A stretch of 35,560 nucleotides of DNA from assembly GCF_014779665.1 (NCBI RefSeq), contig NZ_JACXYY010000011.1, positions 1 through 35,560 on the forward strand. The letters run 5' to 3'. This document shows, piece by piece, positions 23,313-33,527 of this stretch; positions within the stretch are counted from its first letter, which is position 1, and each line of letters begins with the position of its first letter. The notes beneath the pieces are model-generated. The model searched no databases, was not told where the DNA came from, and was given only the letters and a program-made list of their open reading frames with translations. The stretch is from Nocardioides hwasunensis (GTDB lineage: Bacteria; Actinomycetota; Actinomycetes; Propionibacteriales; Nocardioidaceae). The position numbers and the translations under genes are program-made.

Positions 23313-24833
23313 ATGACGCGCTCGAGCAGACTCGCCGTCCTGGCCGCACCGGCTCTCGCCCTCGGACTCATCACCCCGGTCCCGGCCCCCGCCGGCGCTG
23401 CGAGCGGTGGTCCCTCCGGCGGTTCCGCCGACCGCACGGCGGTGGCGGATCGCGGACCCGACGGCGGCCCGCGCACGATGCGGCCGGCCGGTGCGGCCAG
23501 CGTCCGCGAGGGGCCGACCCAGGCCCGAGCCGCGGGAGGCAGGATCCGAACCCCGAGGAGCCGCCCCGTGGGGAGCGGGCCGTTCCCCTACGTCGTCGAC
23601 TGGTCATACGACGTCTCCGCCTCGGGTGTCGGCTACGCCCTGTGGTCCAGCTCGGGCAGCAGCAAGCGGGTCGTCATGGCCGCGCGCCGCTCACCGTCCG
23701 GCACCTGGAGCAGGCCGAAGCGGATGACCGCGCCGTTCAACCGCACGGGCAAGCTCGAGTACGCCGGCCACACCGACGTCGCCGTCGACATCCGCGGCCG
23801 GGCCACGGCCGTCTGGACCCAGTCGCGCGGCGACTCCGTGCGCGTGATGGTGGCGACCAGCAACAAGGCCGGGAAGTGGTCGCGCCCCCGGGCGCTGTCG
23901 CCGAAGGGCGAGCGCGCGGCGTTCCCCTACGTGGCCGTGTCCGACGCCGGGCACGCGGCCATCACCTGGGCGCCCGACTTCTGGTTCACCACGAAGAGCC
24001 GCCCGATCAACGTGGTCGCGACCTACCGCTCCCCCGGCTCCGGATGGGAGGCGCCGGTGCAGCTCACCGGCGACCCGGCGTGGGACGTCGACTCGCGCGC
24101 GCAGTCGATCGTGATGGACGACCGCGGTGTGGCGAGCCTGGTCTGGCCCGAGATCCCCGGCGGCGACTACTCCACCCAGCGCGTCCGCACGGCCACCCAC
24201 GCGCCCGGCGGGGCCTGGGGCGTGGAGACCGTCTCCGAGGGCACCCAGGCCCTCTCCCCCCAGGTCGCGACGACCGCCGACGGCCAGGCCGTGGTGGCCT
24301 GGACCGGGAGCAAGAACATCCAGCTGCGCCGTCGCGGGCCGGACGGCGTCTGGGGACCGGTCGAGACCGCCATCACCTTCGCGCTCGGCAACTTCACCGA
24401 CGTGGGCATCGCCCCGACCGGTCGCGTCGCCATCAGTGGGCACGTCATCGACCAGGCGATGCTCAGGCGCCGTCACTTCCTGGTGGTGCAGGACGTCGCG
24501 GGCGGTGCTTGGACGCAGTCGTGGACCGGCAAGGCACGCCGGGAGTACGCCTGGACCATCGAGGAGGCGTCGATGGCGATCGCAGCCTCGGGCGCCGTCA
24601 CGATCACCTGGGAGGAGCCAGGCACCAAGGGCTGGTCACCGCGCCGGGTGCGCCGTTACAGCGCCGCGGGTTCGTGGGGCCCTGTCCGGGAGATCGGCCG
24701 CTACTCGATGAACGCCGTGCTCGGCGTCGACGCACGCGGCCGGTTCAGCATGGTCTACGGCGAGGGCGGTGGCGCGAACCGCAAGGACGGCGGCTGCTGC
24801 TTCGTCGTCCGGTCCGCCGACCTCGGCCGCTGA
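23313..24833 (+). CDS. Secreted repeat protein, probable beta-propeller
   Basis: The gene encodes 506 residues. Residues 1-30 are a Sec signal peptide (basic start, hydrophobic LAVLAAPALALGLI, cleavage near AGAA). Residues 31-92 are low-complexity Gly/Ala/Arg/Pro. From about 95 to the end I count eight diverged repeats of about 45-55 residues. Each has a core like V-A-V-x3-G-x-A-x3-W, then a V-x2-A strand and a G-x-W-x2-P turn; examples are VAVDIRGRATAVW, IAASGAVTITW and SWGPVREI. That pattern suggests a seven- or eight-bladed propeller. Ligand and function are unknown. The ATG at 23313 is chosen because it directly precedes the signal peptide. It converges on pyrG with a 7-bp gap. Confidence 0.8.
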   Translation: MTRSSRLAVLAAPALALGLITPVPAPAGAASGGPSGGSADRTAVADRGPDGGPRTMRPAGAASVREGPTQARAAGGRIRTPRSRPVGSGPFPYVVDWSYDVSASGVGYALWSSSGSSKRVVMAARRSPSGTWSRPKRMTAPFNRTGKLEYAGHTDVAVDIRGRATAVWTQSRGDSVRVMVATSNKAGKWSRPRALSPKGERAAFPYVAVSDAGHAAITWAPDFWFTTKSRPINVVATYRSPGSGWEAPVQLTGDPAWDVDSRAQSIVMDDRGVASLVWPEIPGGDYSTQRVRTATHAPGGAWGVETVSEGTQALSPQVATTADGQAVVAWTGSKNIQLRRRGPDGVWGPVETAITFALGNFTDVGIAPTGRVAISGHVIDQAMLRRRHFLVVQDVAGGAWTQSWTGKARREYAWTIEEASMAIAASGAVTITWEEPGTKGWSPRRVRRYSAAGSWGPVREIGRYSMNAVLGVDARGRFSMVYGEGGGANRKDGGCCFVVRSADLGR

Positions 24834-24840
24834 GTCGGTC

Positions 24841-26532
<1,692 letters not shown>

Positions 26533-26540
26533 GGGCCTCG

Positions 26541-26546
26541 ATCCTA
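26541..26546 (-). promoter_or_regulatory. Candidate pyrG -10 box, overlapping the mctB stop codon
   Basis: On the minus strand TAGGAT (TANNNT) begins with the TAG stop of the upstream gene and lies 8 nt before the pyrG GTG. It would let pyrG be transcribed independently of the recN-steA-mctB operon. Confidence 0.45.
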
Positions 26547-27434
26547 CCCGAGGGGGGCGGCTCCGTCGGCACCCGACGCACCGAACGCACCGCCGGGCGT
26601 GGTCAGCGAGCGCTGCAGGGTGAGGATCGTCGCGATCCGACCGGCGCTGGTGTCGATGCCGTCCACGCTCGCGACGGCAGCGGAGGCCGGGTCGGTGCGG
26701 AAGCGGCCGAGCTGGCCGGTGTCGCCGTCGTCGGTGGTGCCGGCGACCACCACGCCGGTGGCCTGGGCTGCCAGGCCCTGGGCGAGACCGGCCAGGACCG
26801 CGTCCGACCCCTCGTCACCGGCGTCGGTGCCGAGCACCAGCAGCACGAGCGGCGCCCTGCGGGACACCTCGCCGGGGGCGGTCATGAGACCGGCGCCGGT
26901 GATCGCGTCCACGATCGACCGCGCTTTGCCGTTGACGTCGGCGCCGCCGGACTCCGTGGTCGCGATCGCGAGCCCGAGGAGCTGGCCGATGCGGTCGTAC
27001 GCCGACGCCTCCGCCGGCACGTCCTCTCCCGCCCGCTGGGTGACCAGCTGGCTGCCGAGGGTGTCGACGAGGGACTTCTGGTTCGGGTCGACCAGGTCGT
27101 TGCCCAGGGTGTAGCGGCCGGTCACGGTGCCGCCGGCGGCCGCGACCTGCTCGGTGAGTGCTCCCACGAGCTGCTCGTCGGCTCCGGGCACGGTCACCAC
27201 GGCCACCGACTGGTCCGCCAGGCGAGCGGACACCAGGCCCGGCCCGAGTGCGGCGAGGAGCTCCTCGCTGTAGCCGGACTGCGCCTGCGCGTCCGCAGCG
27301 GGCTCCTCCCCGCTGCTGCTCGCCGTCACGGCGGGTCCGACGTCCGAGAGCGGGCCGCCGCCGAGGACGATGCCGACGGCCAGCGCGAGGAAGACCGCGA
27401 CGATGGTGAGCAGGTGGTGGCGCAGGGTGATCAC
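26544..27434 (-). CDS. Copper transporter family protein (MctB-like)
   Basis: The 296-residue protein has one N-terminal membrane segment (LTIVAVFLALAVGIVLGGGPL, residues 9-29), with the rest predicted outside the membrane. The family is named after mycobacterial MctB, an outer-membrane-linked copper channel, but in most actinobacteria the gene sits next to steA and a role in the cell envelope is as likely. GTG start, overlapping the steA stop as GTGA. The N-terminus MITLRHHLLTIVAVFLALAV is highly characteristic. Confidence 0.85.
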   Translation of the reverse strand: MITLRHHLLTIVAVFLALAVGIVLGGGPLSDVGPAVTASSSGEEPAADAQAQSGYSEELLAALGPGLVSARLADQSVAVVTVPGADEQLVGALTEQVAAAGGTVTGRYTLGNDLVDPNQKSLVDTLGSQLVTQRAGEDVPAEASAYDRIGQLLGLAIATTESGGADVNGKARSIVDAITGAGLMTAPGEVSRRAPLVLLVLGTDAGDEGSDAVLAGLAQGLAAQATGVVVAGTTDDGDTGQLGRFRTDPASAAVASVDGIDTSAGRIATILTLQRSLTTPGGAFGASGADGAAPLG

Positions 27435-28630
27435 GGGAGCATTCCCTCAACGTTGTCGATCAGGTGGGACGTGGCGCTGGTGACGCGTGGGGCCAGCTCG
27501 TCGACCCATTGCTGGCCGACCGGCGTGACGCTGACGGCCGCGACGAGGGCGAGCACCCCGGCCACGAGCGCCCCTGCGAGGTGCCGCGGCCGGACGGCGC
27601 CGTCGTAGAGACGCGGCAGGGCGGCGGCGTCGACCAGGTCGGGGCCCAGCTTGAGGCGGGTCAAGAACGTGCTGGCGAGACCGGAGCGACGCCGATCGAG
27701 GAACTCCTCGAGGGTGGCGTGCATCCCGACGCCGACGATGAGCGAGGCCTCGCGCGCCGAGGCCAGCAGCAGGGCGGCGTCCTCGGTGGTGGCGGTCGTC
27801 TCGAAGCGGAGTGCGCGGATGCCCAGTCGCTCGAACGGCTCCGTGGCGGTGCGCGAGGCACCCCGCTCGACGAGGACCACGACGTCGCGGGCCTTGCGCA
27901 GCACCGCGGCACTCGGCAGGTCGTCGCTGGCGCCGGTGACGACGACGACGTCGGGCTTGTGGCCAGCGCCGACGAGCGCGTCCGCCGCACGGTCGACGGC
28001 GATCAGGACGGGACGCTGCTCGCGGACGAAGGGCTTGATGCCGCGCAGCTCCTCCTCCCAGCCGTGCGAGCGTACGGCGACCACGACGGGCCGCCCGGCG
28101 ATCTCGGTGGCGATCGCCGGCACGCCGTTGCCGTGCAGGAGCAGCGCCTCCTCGCGACGGAGGAACTCGGTGCTGTTGTGGGTGAAGCTCTCCAGCTGCG
28201 AGGCGAGGCCGGATCGGGCCTTGCCCATCTCGTCGCGGACGACCTCGTCGGTCAGGGCGCGCGCAGTGGCCACCAGGGTGTCGCCGGCGTGGACGGCGCC
28301 TCCGTCGATCCGTAGCGGCGTGCCGTCCTTGACCCGGTCGAAGACCTCCGGCCCGGCGCTGTCGGCGACCACGATGCCGGCCTCGACGAGCCGCTCGGGC
28401 CCGAGGTTGGCGTAGCGGCCCGAGATCATCGGGCTGGCGTTGACCACGGCCACCACGCCGGCGTCGATCAGCGCCTGGGCGGTCTCCCGGTCCATGTCGA
28501 CGTGGTCGAGGACGGCGACGTCGCCGGCGCGGAAGCGGCCCTGGACGTTGGCCGTGCGCCGGTGCACGCGGGCGGGGCCCTGGACACCGGCGAGACCGTG
28601 GGCGGATCGGGAGCGGACTGCGAACTTCAT
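27431..28630 (-). CDS. steA: SteA-like putative cytokinetic ring protein
   Basis: In corynebacteria SteA works with SteB in septum formation. The 399-residue protein has a beta-rich N-terminal domain with GDVAVLDHVDMDRETAQALIDAGV and VVNASPMISGRYANLGP. A thiamine-pyrophosphokinase-like middle domain (PVLIAVDRAADALVGAGHKPD) follows. Near the C-terminus a single membrane segment (HLAGALVAGVLALVAAVSV) precedes a short tail. MctB-like proteins next to SteA may play the SteB role, which is inference from operon structure. ATG 15 bp after the recN stop; the ribosome-binding site is weak. Confidence 0.87.
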   Translation of the reverse strand: MKFAVRSRSAHGLAGVQGPARVHRRTANVQGRFRAGDVAVLDHVDMDRETAQALIDAGVVAVVNASPMISGRYANLGPERLVEAGIVVADSAGPEVFDRVKDGTPLRIDGGAVHAGDTLVATARALTDEVVRDEMGKARSGLASQLESFTHNSTEFLRREEALLLHGNGVPAIATEIAGRPVVVAVRSHGWEEELRGIKPFVREQRPVLIAVDRAADALVGAGHKPDVVVVTGASDDLPSAAVLRKARDVVVLVERGASRTATEPFERLGIRALRFETTATTEDAALLLASAREASLIVGVGMHATLEEFLDRRRSGLASTFLTRLKLGPDLVDAAALPRLYDGAVRPRHLAGALVAGVLALVAAVSVTPVGQQWVDELAPRVTSATSHLIDNVEGMLP

Positions 28631-28645
28631 GACCGCGCCATGGTG

Positions 28646-30418
28646 TCAGCCGCGACCGCGCCCTTCGGGGAGGCACGCCCGCTCGGGCGCGGCGGCGTCG
28701 AGCAGCTCACGCGCGTGGGCGCGGGCGCTCTCGGACTCGTCGACCCCGGCCAGCATCCGGGAGAGCTCGCGCTCGCGATCGTCCTCGGTCAGCGAGACCA
28801 GCCCGGACGTGGTCACCGAGCCGTCGCTCGACTTGTGCACCACGACGTGCCTGTCGGCGTACGCCGCCACCTGCGGGAGGTGGGTCACCACGAGGACCTG
28901 CGAGGTGCGGGCCAGCGCCGCGAGCCGGCGACCGACCTCGATCGCGGCCTTCCCCCCGACGCCGGCGTCGACCTCGTCGAAGACGAATGTCGGCACCGAG
29001 CCGGTCTCGGCCAGCGACACCTCGAGCGCCAGCATCACGCGGGACAGCTCACCGCCCGAGGCACCCTTGTGCAGCGCTCGTGCGTCCGCGCCGGTGTTGG
29101 CGGCCAGGAGGAACTCGACGTCGTCGACGCCGTGGACCGTCGCGCGCACCCACCGCCCGCCGACCTCCAGCTGCGGGCCGGCCGGCACCTCGGGGGTCGC
29201 GGTCTCGTGCTGGGTGACGGCGATCGACACCGTGGCGTGCGGCATCGCCAGCGACGTGAGCTCCTCGCTCACCGCGACCCCGAGCCGGGTGGCGGCGTCG
29301 GAGCGCTGGGCGCTGAGCGTGGCGGCCATGGTGTTCAGCTCGCTCCGGATCCGGTCGCGACGGGCCTCGAGCTCGGCGATCTGGCCGTCGGTGTCCTCGA
29401 GGTCGAGCAGACGCTTGGCGCCGTCCTCGGCCCAGGCCAGCACCTCGTCGATGGTCTCGCCGTACTTGCGGGTGAGCGCTGTCAGCGCGGCCCGGCGCTC
29501 GGACACGGCAGCCAGTCGGGCCGGGTCGGTCTCCAGGCTCGAGGCGTAGGACGCCACGTCCCCGGCGACGTCGACGAGCAGGTGGCCGAGCTCCGCGAGC
29601 CGGTCAGCGAGCGCTCCGGCCGCGTCGTCGTGCTCGCGGACCCCGTCGAGGGCCTGGCGCGCAGCACTCGTCGTGCCCAGTGCGTCGGTGGCGCCCTCGT
29701 CGCTGGAGAGGGCCTCACGGGCCGTCTCGGCAGCGGTGCGCAGGGTGTCGGCGAACCCGAGTCGGGTCTCCTCGGCGGCCAGCTCGGCGTCCTCGCCCGG
29801 TCGCGGGTCGACCTCCTCGACCTCGCCGAGTCCGAATCTCAGCTGGTCGGCCTCGCGGGCCCGCTCGCGGGCGGAGCCGACCACGTCGGCCAGGGTCCGC
29901 TCGGTCGCGGCGAGCTCGGCCCACCTCGAGGCGTACGTCGCCGCTGTCGTGGCGAGCTCCTCGCCACCGAACCGGTCGAGCGAGGCACGCTGGGCGCCTG
30001 CCTTCAGCAGCCGGTGCTGGTCGGACTGGCCGTGCACCGCGACCAGTGGCTCGGCGACGTCGGCGAGCGTGGTCACCGGCACCGAGGCGCCGCCGACCCA
30101 GGCCCGCGAGCGGCCCTGCGCCGCGACGTTGCGGGCCAGCACGACCTGGTCGTCCTCGACCACGCCACCGGAGGCCTCGACGGCCTCCCGGAAGCTCGCC
30201 AGCGCGCCGGCGGACACCACGCCCTCGACGCGGGCCTGCCTGGCGCCGGTGCGCACGGCACCGGGGTCGGCGCGACCGCCCAGCAGCAGGCCGAGCGCGG
30301 TCACCACCATGGTCTTGCCGGCGCCGGTCTCACCGGTGATCACGGTCAGGCCGGGGCCGAGCTCGAGCGTCGAGGAGTCGATGACCCCGAGCTGGCTGAT
30401 GCGCAGCTCCTCAAGCAT
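28646..30418 (-). CDS. recN: DNA repair protein RecN
   Basis: RecN is an SMC-like ATPase recruited to double-strand breaks for recombination repair. Walker A GETGAGKT is at 29-36. Two coiled-coil arms flank a short hinge, and the C-terminal head carries the signature GASGGELSRVMLALE and Walker B FVFDEVDAGVGG. It is 590 residues from ATG 30418-30416, which overlaps the nadK stop by 8 nt; the open frame further upstream is a nadK shadow. The nadK-recN pairing is conserved in actinobacteria. Confidence 0.96.
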   Translation of the reverse strand: MLEELRISQLGVIDSSTLELGPGLTVITGETGAGKTMVVTALGLLLGGRADPGAVRTGARQARVEGVVSAGALASFREAVEASGGVVEDDQVVLARNVAAQGRSRAWVGGASVPVTTLADVAEPLVAVHGQSDQHRLLKAGAQRASLDRFGGEELATTAATYASRWAELAATERTLADVVGSARERAREADQLRFGLGEVEEVDPRPGEDAELAAEETRLGFADTLRTAAETAREALSSDEGATDALGTTSAARQALDGVREHDDAAGALADRLAELGHLLVDVAGDVASYASSLETDPARLAAVSERRAALTALTRKYGETIDEVLAWAEDGAKRLLDLEDTDGQIAELEARRDRIRSELNTMAATLSAQRSDAATRLGVAVSEELTSLAMPHATVSIAVTQHETATPEVPAGPQLEVGGRWVRATVHGVDDVEFLLAANTGADARALHKGASGGELSRVMLALEVSLAETGSVPTFVFDEVDAGVGGKAAIEVGRRLAALARTSQVLVVTHLPQVAAYADRHVVVHKSSDGSVTTSGLVSLTEDDRERELSRMLAGVDESESARAHARELLDAAAPERACLPEGRGRG

Positions 30419-31361
30419 CGTGCTCGCCCCCGTCACGGCGCCGACGCTCGGCCGCTCCGCGCCAGCCCTCGACGGGCAGGTCGAACTTGGCCACGAGCCG
30501 GTCGGTGAACGGTGCCTCGTGCAGCCGGACCAGCCGGACCGGCCGGTCACCACGGCGGATCTCGATCCGCGCTCCGGGCGGCAGGTCCACCGTGCGCCGG
30601 CCGTCGCACCACAGCACGCCGGAGCCCTCGGTGTTGGACAGCACCTCGATCGCGAGCACGGAGGTCGGCGCGACCACCATGGGCCGGGCGAAGAGGGCGT
30701 GTGCGCTCAGCGGCACCATCAGCAGTGCCTCGACCTCCGGCCACACGACGGGGCCGCCGGCGCTGAAGTTGTAGGCGGTCGAACCGGTGGGGGTGGCGCA
30801 CACGACGCCGTCGCACCCCCATCGCGACAGTGGCCGGTCGTCGACCTCGACCACCACCTCGAGCATCCGCTCGCGGGCTGCCTTCTCGACGCTGGCCTCG
30901 TTGAGCGCGAAGGTCTCGAACTGGACCTCCTTGCCCACCAGCACCCGGACGGCGAGGGTGAGCCGGTCCTCGGCGGTGTAGTCGCGCTCGACGATGGCGG
31001 TGATCGTCGACTCGATGTCGTCCTGCTCGGCCTCGGCGAGGAACCCGACGTGGCCCAGGTTGACGCCCAGCAGCGGCGTGCTGGTCTCGTGGGTGAGCTC
31101 GGCGGCACGGAGGATCGACCCGTCGCCCCCGATGACGAGCACGAGCTCGCACCCCTCGCCCGGGACGTCGTCGGCCAGCGTCGTCTCGACCAGGCCGTCG
31201 ACGTCCGCGAGGCCCAGGTCGGCGGCCTCGTCGGCCAGGAGGCGTACGGCGATCCCCTGCCCGGTGAGGCTCTGCACGCAGGTGCGGGCGACCTCGCGGA
31301 CCTCGGCCCGTCCGGTGTGCGCTAGCAGCAGCACGCGGCGTCCGGGCCTCTCGTTGGTCAC
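30411..31361 (-). CDS. nadK: NAD kinase
   Basis: NadK phosphorylates NAD to NADP, using ATP or polyphosphate in actinobacteria. The diagnostic GGDGS is at 78-82, with Asn154-Glu155 (LNE) and the second-domain motif TPTGSTAY at 190-197. It is 316 residues. The GTG start overlaps the tlyA stop as GTGA and its end overlaps recN by 8 nt, so tlyA, nadK and recN are a tightly coupled set. Confidence 0.97.
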   Translation of the reverse strand: MTNERPGRRVLLLAHTGRAEVREVARTCVQSLTGQGIAVRLLADEAADLGLADVDGLVETTLADDVPGEGCELVLVIGGDGSILRAAELTHETSTPLLGVNLGHVGFLAEAEQDDIESTITAIVERDYTAEDRLTLAVRVLVGKEVQFETFALNEASVEKAARERMLEVVVEVDDRPLSRWGCDGVVCATPTGSTAYNFSAGGPVVWPEVEALLMVPLSAHALFARPMVVAPTSVLAIEVLSNTEGSGVLWCDGRRTVDLPPGARIEIRRGDRPVRLVRLHEAPFTDRLVAKFDLPVEGWRGAAERRRRDGGEHDA

Positions 31362-32197
31362 GGGTCCACCCTCTCACCCGCCACCCCCATCGAGGCGGCG
31401 CGCTCCACCTCCGCGGCGATGTCGTCGGCGCCGATCGCCGCGGGCCCACGGCGCAGCAGGAGGAAGAACTCGACATTGCCCGACGGTCCGGGCAGCGGGC
31501 TCACCGTGACGGCCACCGCACCCCAGCCGCGCGCGCCCGCGAGGTCGGCGATCGCGGTCACGGTCTCGGCGCGCAGGGCCAGGTCGCGCACGACACCTCC
31601 CTTGCCGACGCGCTCCTTGCCGACCTCGAACTGCGGCTTCACCATCAGCGCGAGCTCGCCGTCCTCGCGGGTGACGGACAGGAGCGGGTCCAGCACGAGC
31701 GCGAGGGAGATGAAGGACAGGTCGCCCACCACGAGGTCGACCGGATCGCCGACGAGGTCGAGGCTCAGCTCGCGGATGTTGGTCCGGTCGTGCACCTGCA
31801 CCCGGTCGTCGCTCTGGAGCGACCAGGCGAGCTGGCCGTAGCCGACGTCGACCGCGACGACCTCCCGTGCGCCGGCCCGCAGCAGGACGTCGGTGAAGCC
31901 ACCCGTGGACGCACCGGCGTCGAGGCACCGCTTCCCTGCCGGGTCCACCCCGTGCGCGGCGAACGCCGCCAGGGCGCCCGCCAGCTTGTGACCGCCTCGC
32001 GAGACGTAGTCGACCGAGGTCGGGTCCTCCCGGACCACGATGGCGACGTCGGTGGTGACACCGGTCGCCGGCTTGGTGGCCCGCGCGCCGGACACCGTCA
32101 CCCGTCCAGCGGCCACCAGGTCGCTGGCGTGCTCGCGCGAGCGGGCCAGGCCGCGACGGACGAGCTCCTGGTCGAGGCGAAGTCGTCGTGGGGGCAC
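31358..32197 (-). CDS. tlyA: TlyA family rRNA 2'-O-methyltransferase
   Basis: TlyA methylates ribose 2'-OH of cytidines in 16S and/or 23S rRNA; loss gives capreomycin resistance in mycobacteria. An S4 RNA-binding domain covers 1-60 (LDQELVRRGLARSREHASDL), followed by SRGGHKL at 66-72 and the SAM-binding LDAGASTGGF at 92-101. The downstream DLSFISL and MVKPQFE supply the remaining catalytic residues. It is 279 residues with a GTG start, 6 bp after the small gene upstream. Confidence 0.95.
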   Translation of the reverse strand: MPPRRLRLDQELVRRGLARSREHASDLVAAGRVTVSGARATKPATGVTTDVAIVVREDPTSVDYVSRGGHKLAGALAAFAAHGVDPAGKRCLDAGASTGGFTDVLLRAGAREVVAVDVGYGQLAWSLQSDDRVQVHDRTNIRELSLDLVGDPVDLVVGDLSFISLALVLDPLLSVTREDGELALMVKPQFEVGKERVGKGGVVRDLALRAETVTAIADLAGARGWGAVAVTVSPLPGPSGNVEFFLLLRRGPAAIGADDIAAEVERAASMGVAGERVDP

Positions 32198-32203
32198 GGC
32201 GCG

Positions 32204-32449
32204 TCAGGTGTCCTGCTCGCCGTCGGTCCCCGGGCGGGCATCGAGGGCGCGGCGGAGCTGGTCGTGGGCACGCTCGAACACCTCGACGTGGTCGGCCACA
32301 GGAGCGTCGACCACGGCCGTCACCTCGGCCAGCACGCGATCCACGGAGGCCACACCGGTGGGCTCGTAGTCGACCGCGGGCCGGGCGGACGCAGCTGGCG
32401 GAGTCACTCGGTCCTCGGCGTGAGCCTGCTCGTCGGGGTGCTGGTCCAT
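32204..32449 (-). CDS. Small hypothetical protein (81 aa)
   Basis: Starts MDQHPDEQAHAEDRV. The first 25 residues are polar and disorder-prone. Residues 30-72 form a probable helical hairpin (TGVASVDRVLAEVTAVV and VADHVEVFERAHDQLRRALD). Small proteins of this type commonly sit before tlyA in this lineage, but I know no function. ATG at 32449-32447 is supported by a TAGGCT box 7 nt upstream and the absence of a Shine-Dalgarno; the longer open frame upstream overlaps the HAD gene and looks spurious. Confidence 0.75.
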   Translation of the reverse strand: MDQHPDEQAHAEDRVTPPAASARPAVDYEPTGVASVDRVLAEVTAVVDAPVADHVEVFERAHDQLRRALDARPGTDGEQDT

Positions 32450-32456
32450 GGCCGCG

Positions 32457-32462
32457 AGCCTA
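32457..32462 (-). promoter_or_regulatory. Leaderless promoter -10 box of the small gene before tlyA
   Basis: On the minus strand TAGGCT overlaps the TAG stop of the HAD phosphatase gene and is followed after 7 nt by the ATG at 32449. It probably drives orf81-tlyA-nadK-recN. Confidence 0.55.
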
Positions 32463-33479
32463 CTCGGCGGCCAGGGCCCGGGCGGGTCCGGGCGGAGTCG
32501 TGTCGGAGACGTCGGCGACGCTCCCCGACGCGTCGAGGTGCTGCCAGCACGCGGTGGCCGCCACGCGCCACCAGTCGTCGTCGTCACCGCTGCCACTGAT
32601 CTCGAGCCGACCCTCCACGACGGAGCCGGTCCAGCCGCCGAGCGCGAACCCCGTGTCAGCCTCCACCGGCACCGGGTGCGGCTCGAACAGGCCCTCCAGC
32701 GTCGACGAGATGTACGACGGTCGCAGCTGCGGCGTGGCCGCCGCGAGGTCCTCGAGCCAGCTCACGCCGGTCAGTACCAGGAGCGATGGCACCCCGATCG
32801 CGTGCGCTCCCTCGACGTCGGTGTCGAGCCGGTCACCGACCATCAGCGGTCGGTCTCCTCCGACGCGCAGCACGGTCTCGTCCATCAGCGGCTTCTCGGG
32901 CTTGCCGGCGACCGTCGCGGACACTCCCGCGAACTGTGTGATCGTCCGCACCAGGACGCCGTGGCCGGGCGCCAGGCCGTAGGGGGTCGGGATGGTCATG
33001 TCGGTGTTGCTGGCGACGTAGGGAAGGCCGCCCTTGATCAGGGTCGCCGCGCGCATGATGTCGCGCCAGCGCACGTCGGGCCCGTAGCCACTCACCACCG
33101 CCACCGCACCGTCGGGACTCTCGACCGGCACGAGGTCGGCCTCCTCGAGAGCCGCCCGCAGTCCCTCGCCTCCCAGGAGCAGGATCTTGGCACCGATCCC
33201 GTGAGCCTCGAGCAGCAGTCGTGCCGCGGCCTGGGCCGACGTGACCACGTCGGAGGCGACCGCGCTCACGCCCAGGTCGACGAGCTTCTGGGCCACCTGC
33301 TCGGGCGTGCGCGAGGCGTTGTTCGTCACGAACGCGACGTGTCGATCAGCCGCGCGGAGACGCTCGACGCGCCCAGCCACGCCGTCGATCGCCTCTCCAC
33401 CGACGTAGACGACACCGTCCAGGTCGAACATCACCAGGTCGTGCGCCTCCACGACCGGCGCCATCGACTCCTCGAGCAT
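32460..33479 (-). CDS. HAD-family hydrolase, NagD-like sugar/nucleotide phosphatase
   Basis: Class IIA HAD phosphatase. Motif I DLDGV lies at 19-23, then VTNNASRTPEQVAQKL, GKPEKPLMDE and the acidic MVGDRLDTDVEGA motif. The product is 339 residues, longer than NagD because of an extra domain of about 80 residues (GLFEPHPVPVEADTGFALGG to the end) whose role is unknown. The ATG at 33479 is preferred because GGAGGGG lies 6 nt upstream; alternative starts at 33497 and 33494 overlap that site. Substrate not predictable. Confidence 0.88.
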   Translation of the reverse strand: MLEESMAPVVEAHDLVMFDLDGVVYVGGEAIDGVAGRVERLRAADRHVAFVTNNASRTPEQVAQKLVDLGVSAVASDVVTSAQAAARLLLEAHGIGAKILLLGGEGLRAALEEADLVPVESPDGAVAVVSGYGPDVRWRDIMRAATLIKGGLPYVASNTDMTIPTPYGLAPGHGVLVRTITQFAGVSATVAGKPEKPLMDETVLRVGGDRPLMVGDRLDTDVEGAHAIGVPSLLVLTGVSWLEDLAAATPQLRPSYISSTLEGLFEPHPVPVEADTGFALGGWTGSVVEGRLEISGSGDDDDWWRVAATACWQHLDASGSVADVSDTTPPGPARALAAE

Positions 33480-33515
33480 GCTCCACCCCTCCATCACGTG
33501 TGACGACCATCCCCA

Positions 33516-33521
33516 TACGAT
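33516..33521 (+). promoter_or_regulatory. Leaderless promoter -10 box of the DUF1015 gene
   Basis: TACGAT, 6 nt (GCTCCG), then ATG at 33528. The 48-bp gap to the divergent HAD gene holds no Shine-Dalgarno for the plus-strand gene. Confidence 0.55.
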
Positions 33522-33527
33522 GCTCCG

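Noticed and set aside
28502..30508. 668-codon plus-strand frame
   Set aside because: Antisense shadow of recN.
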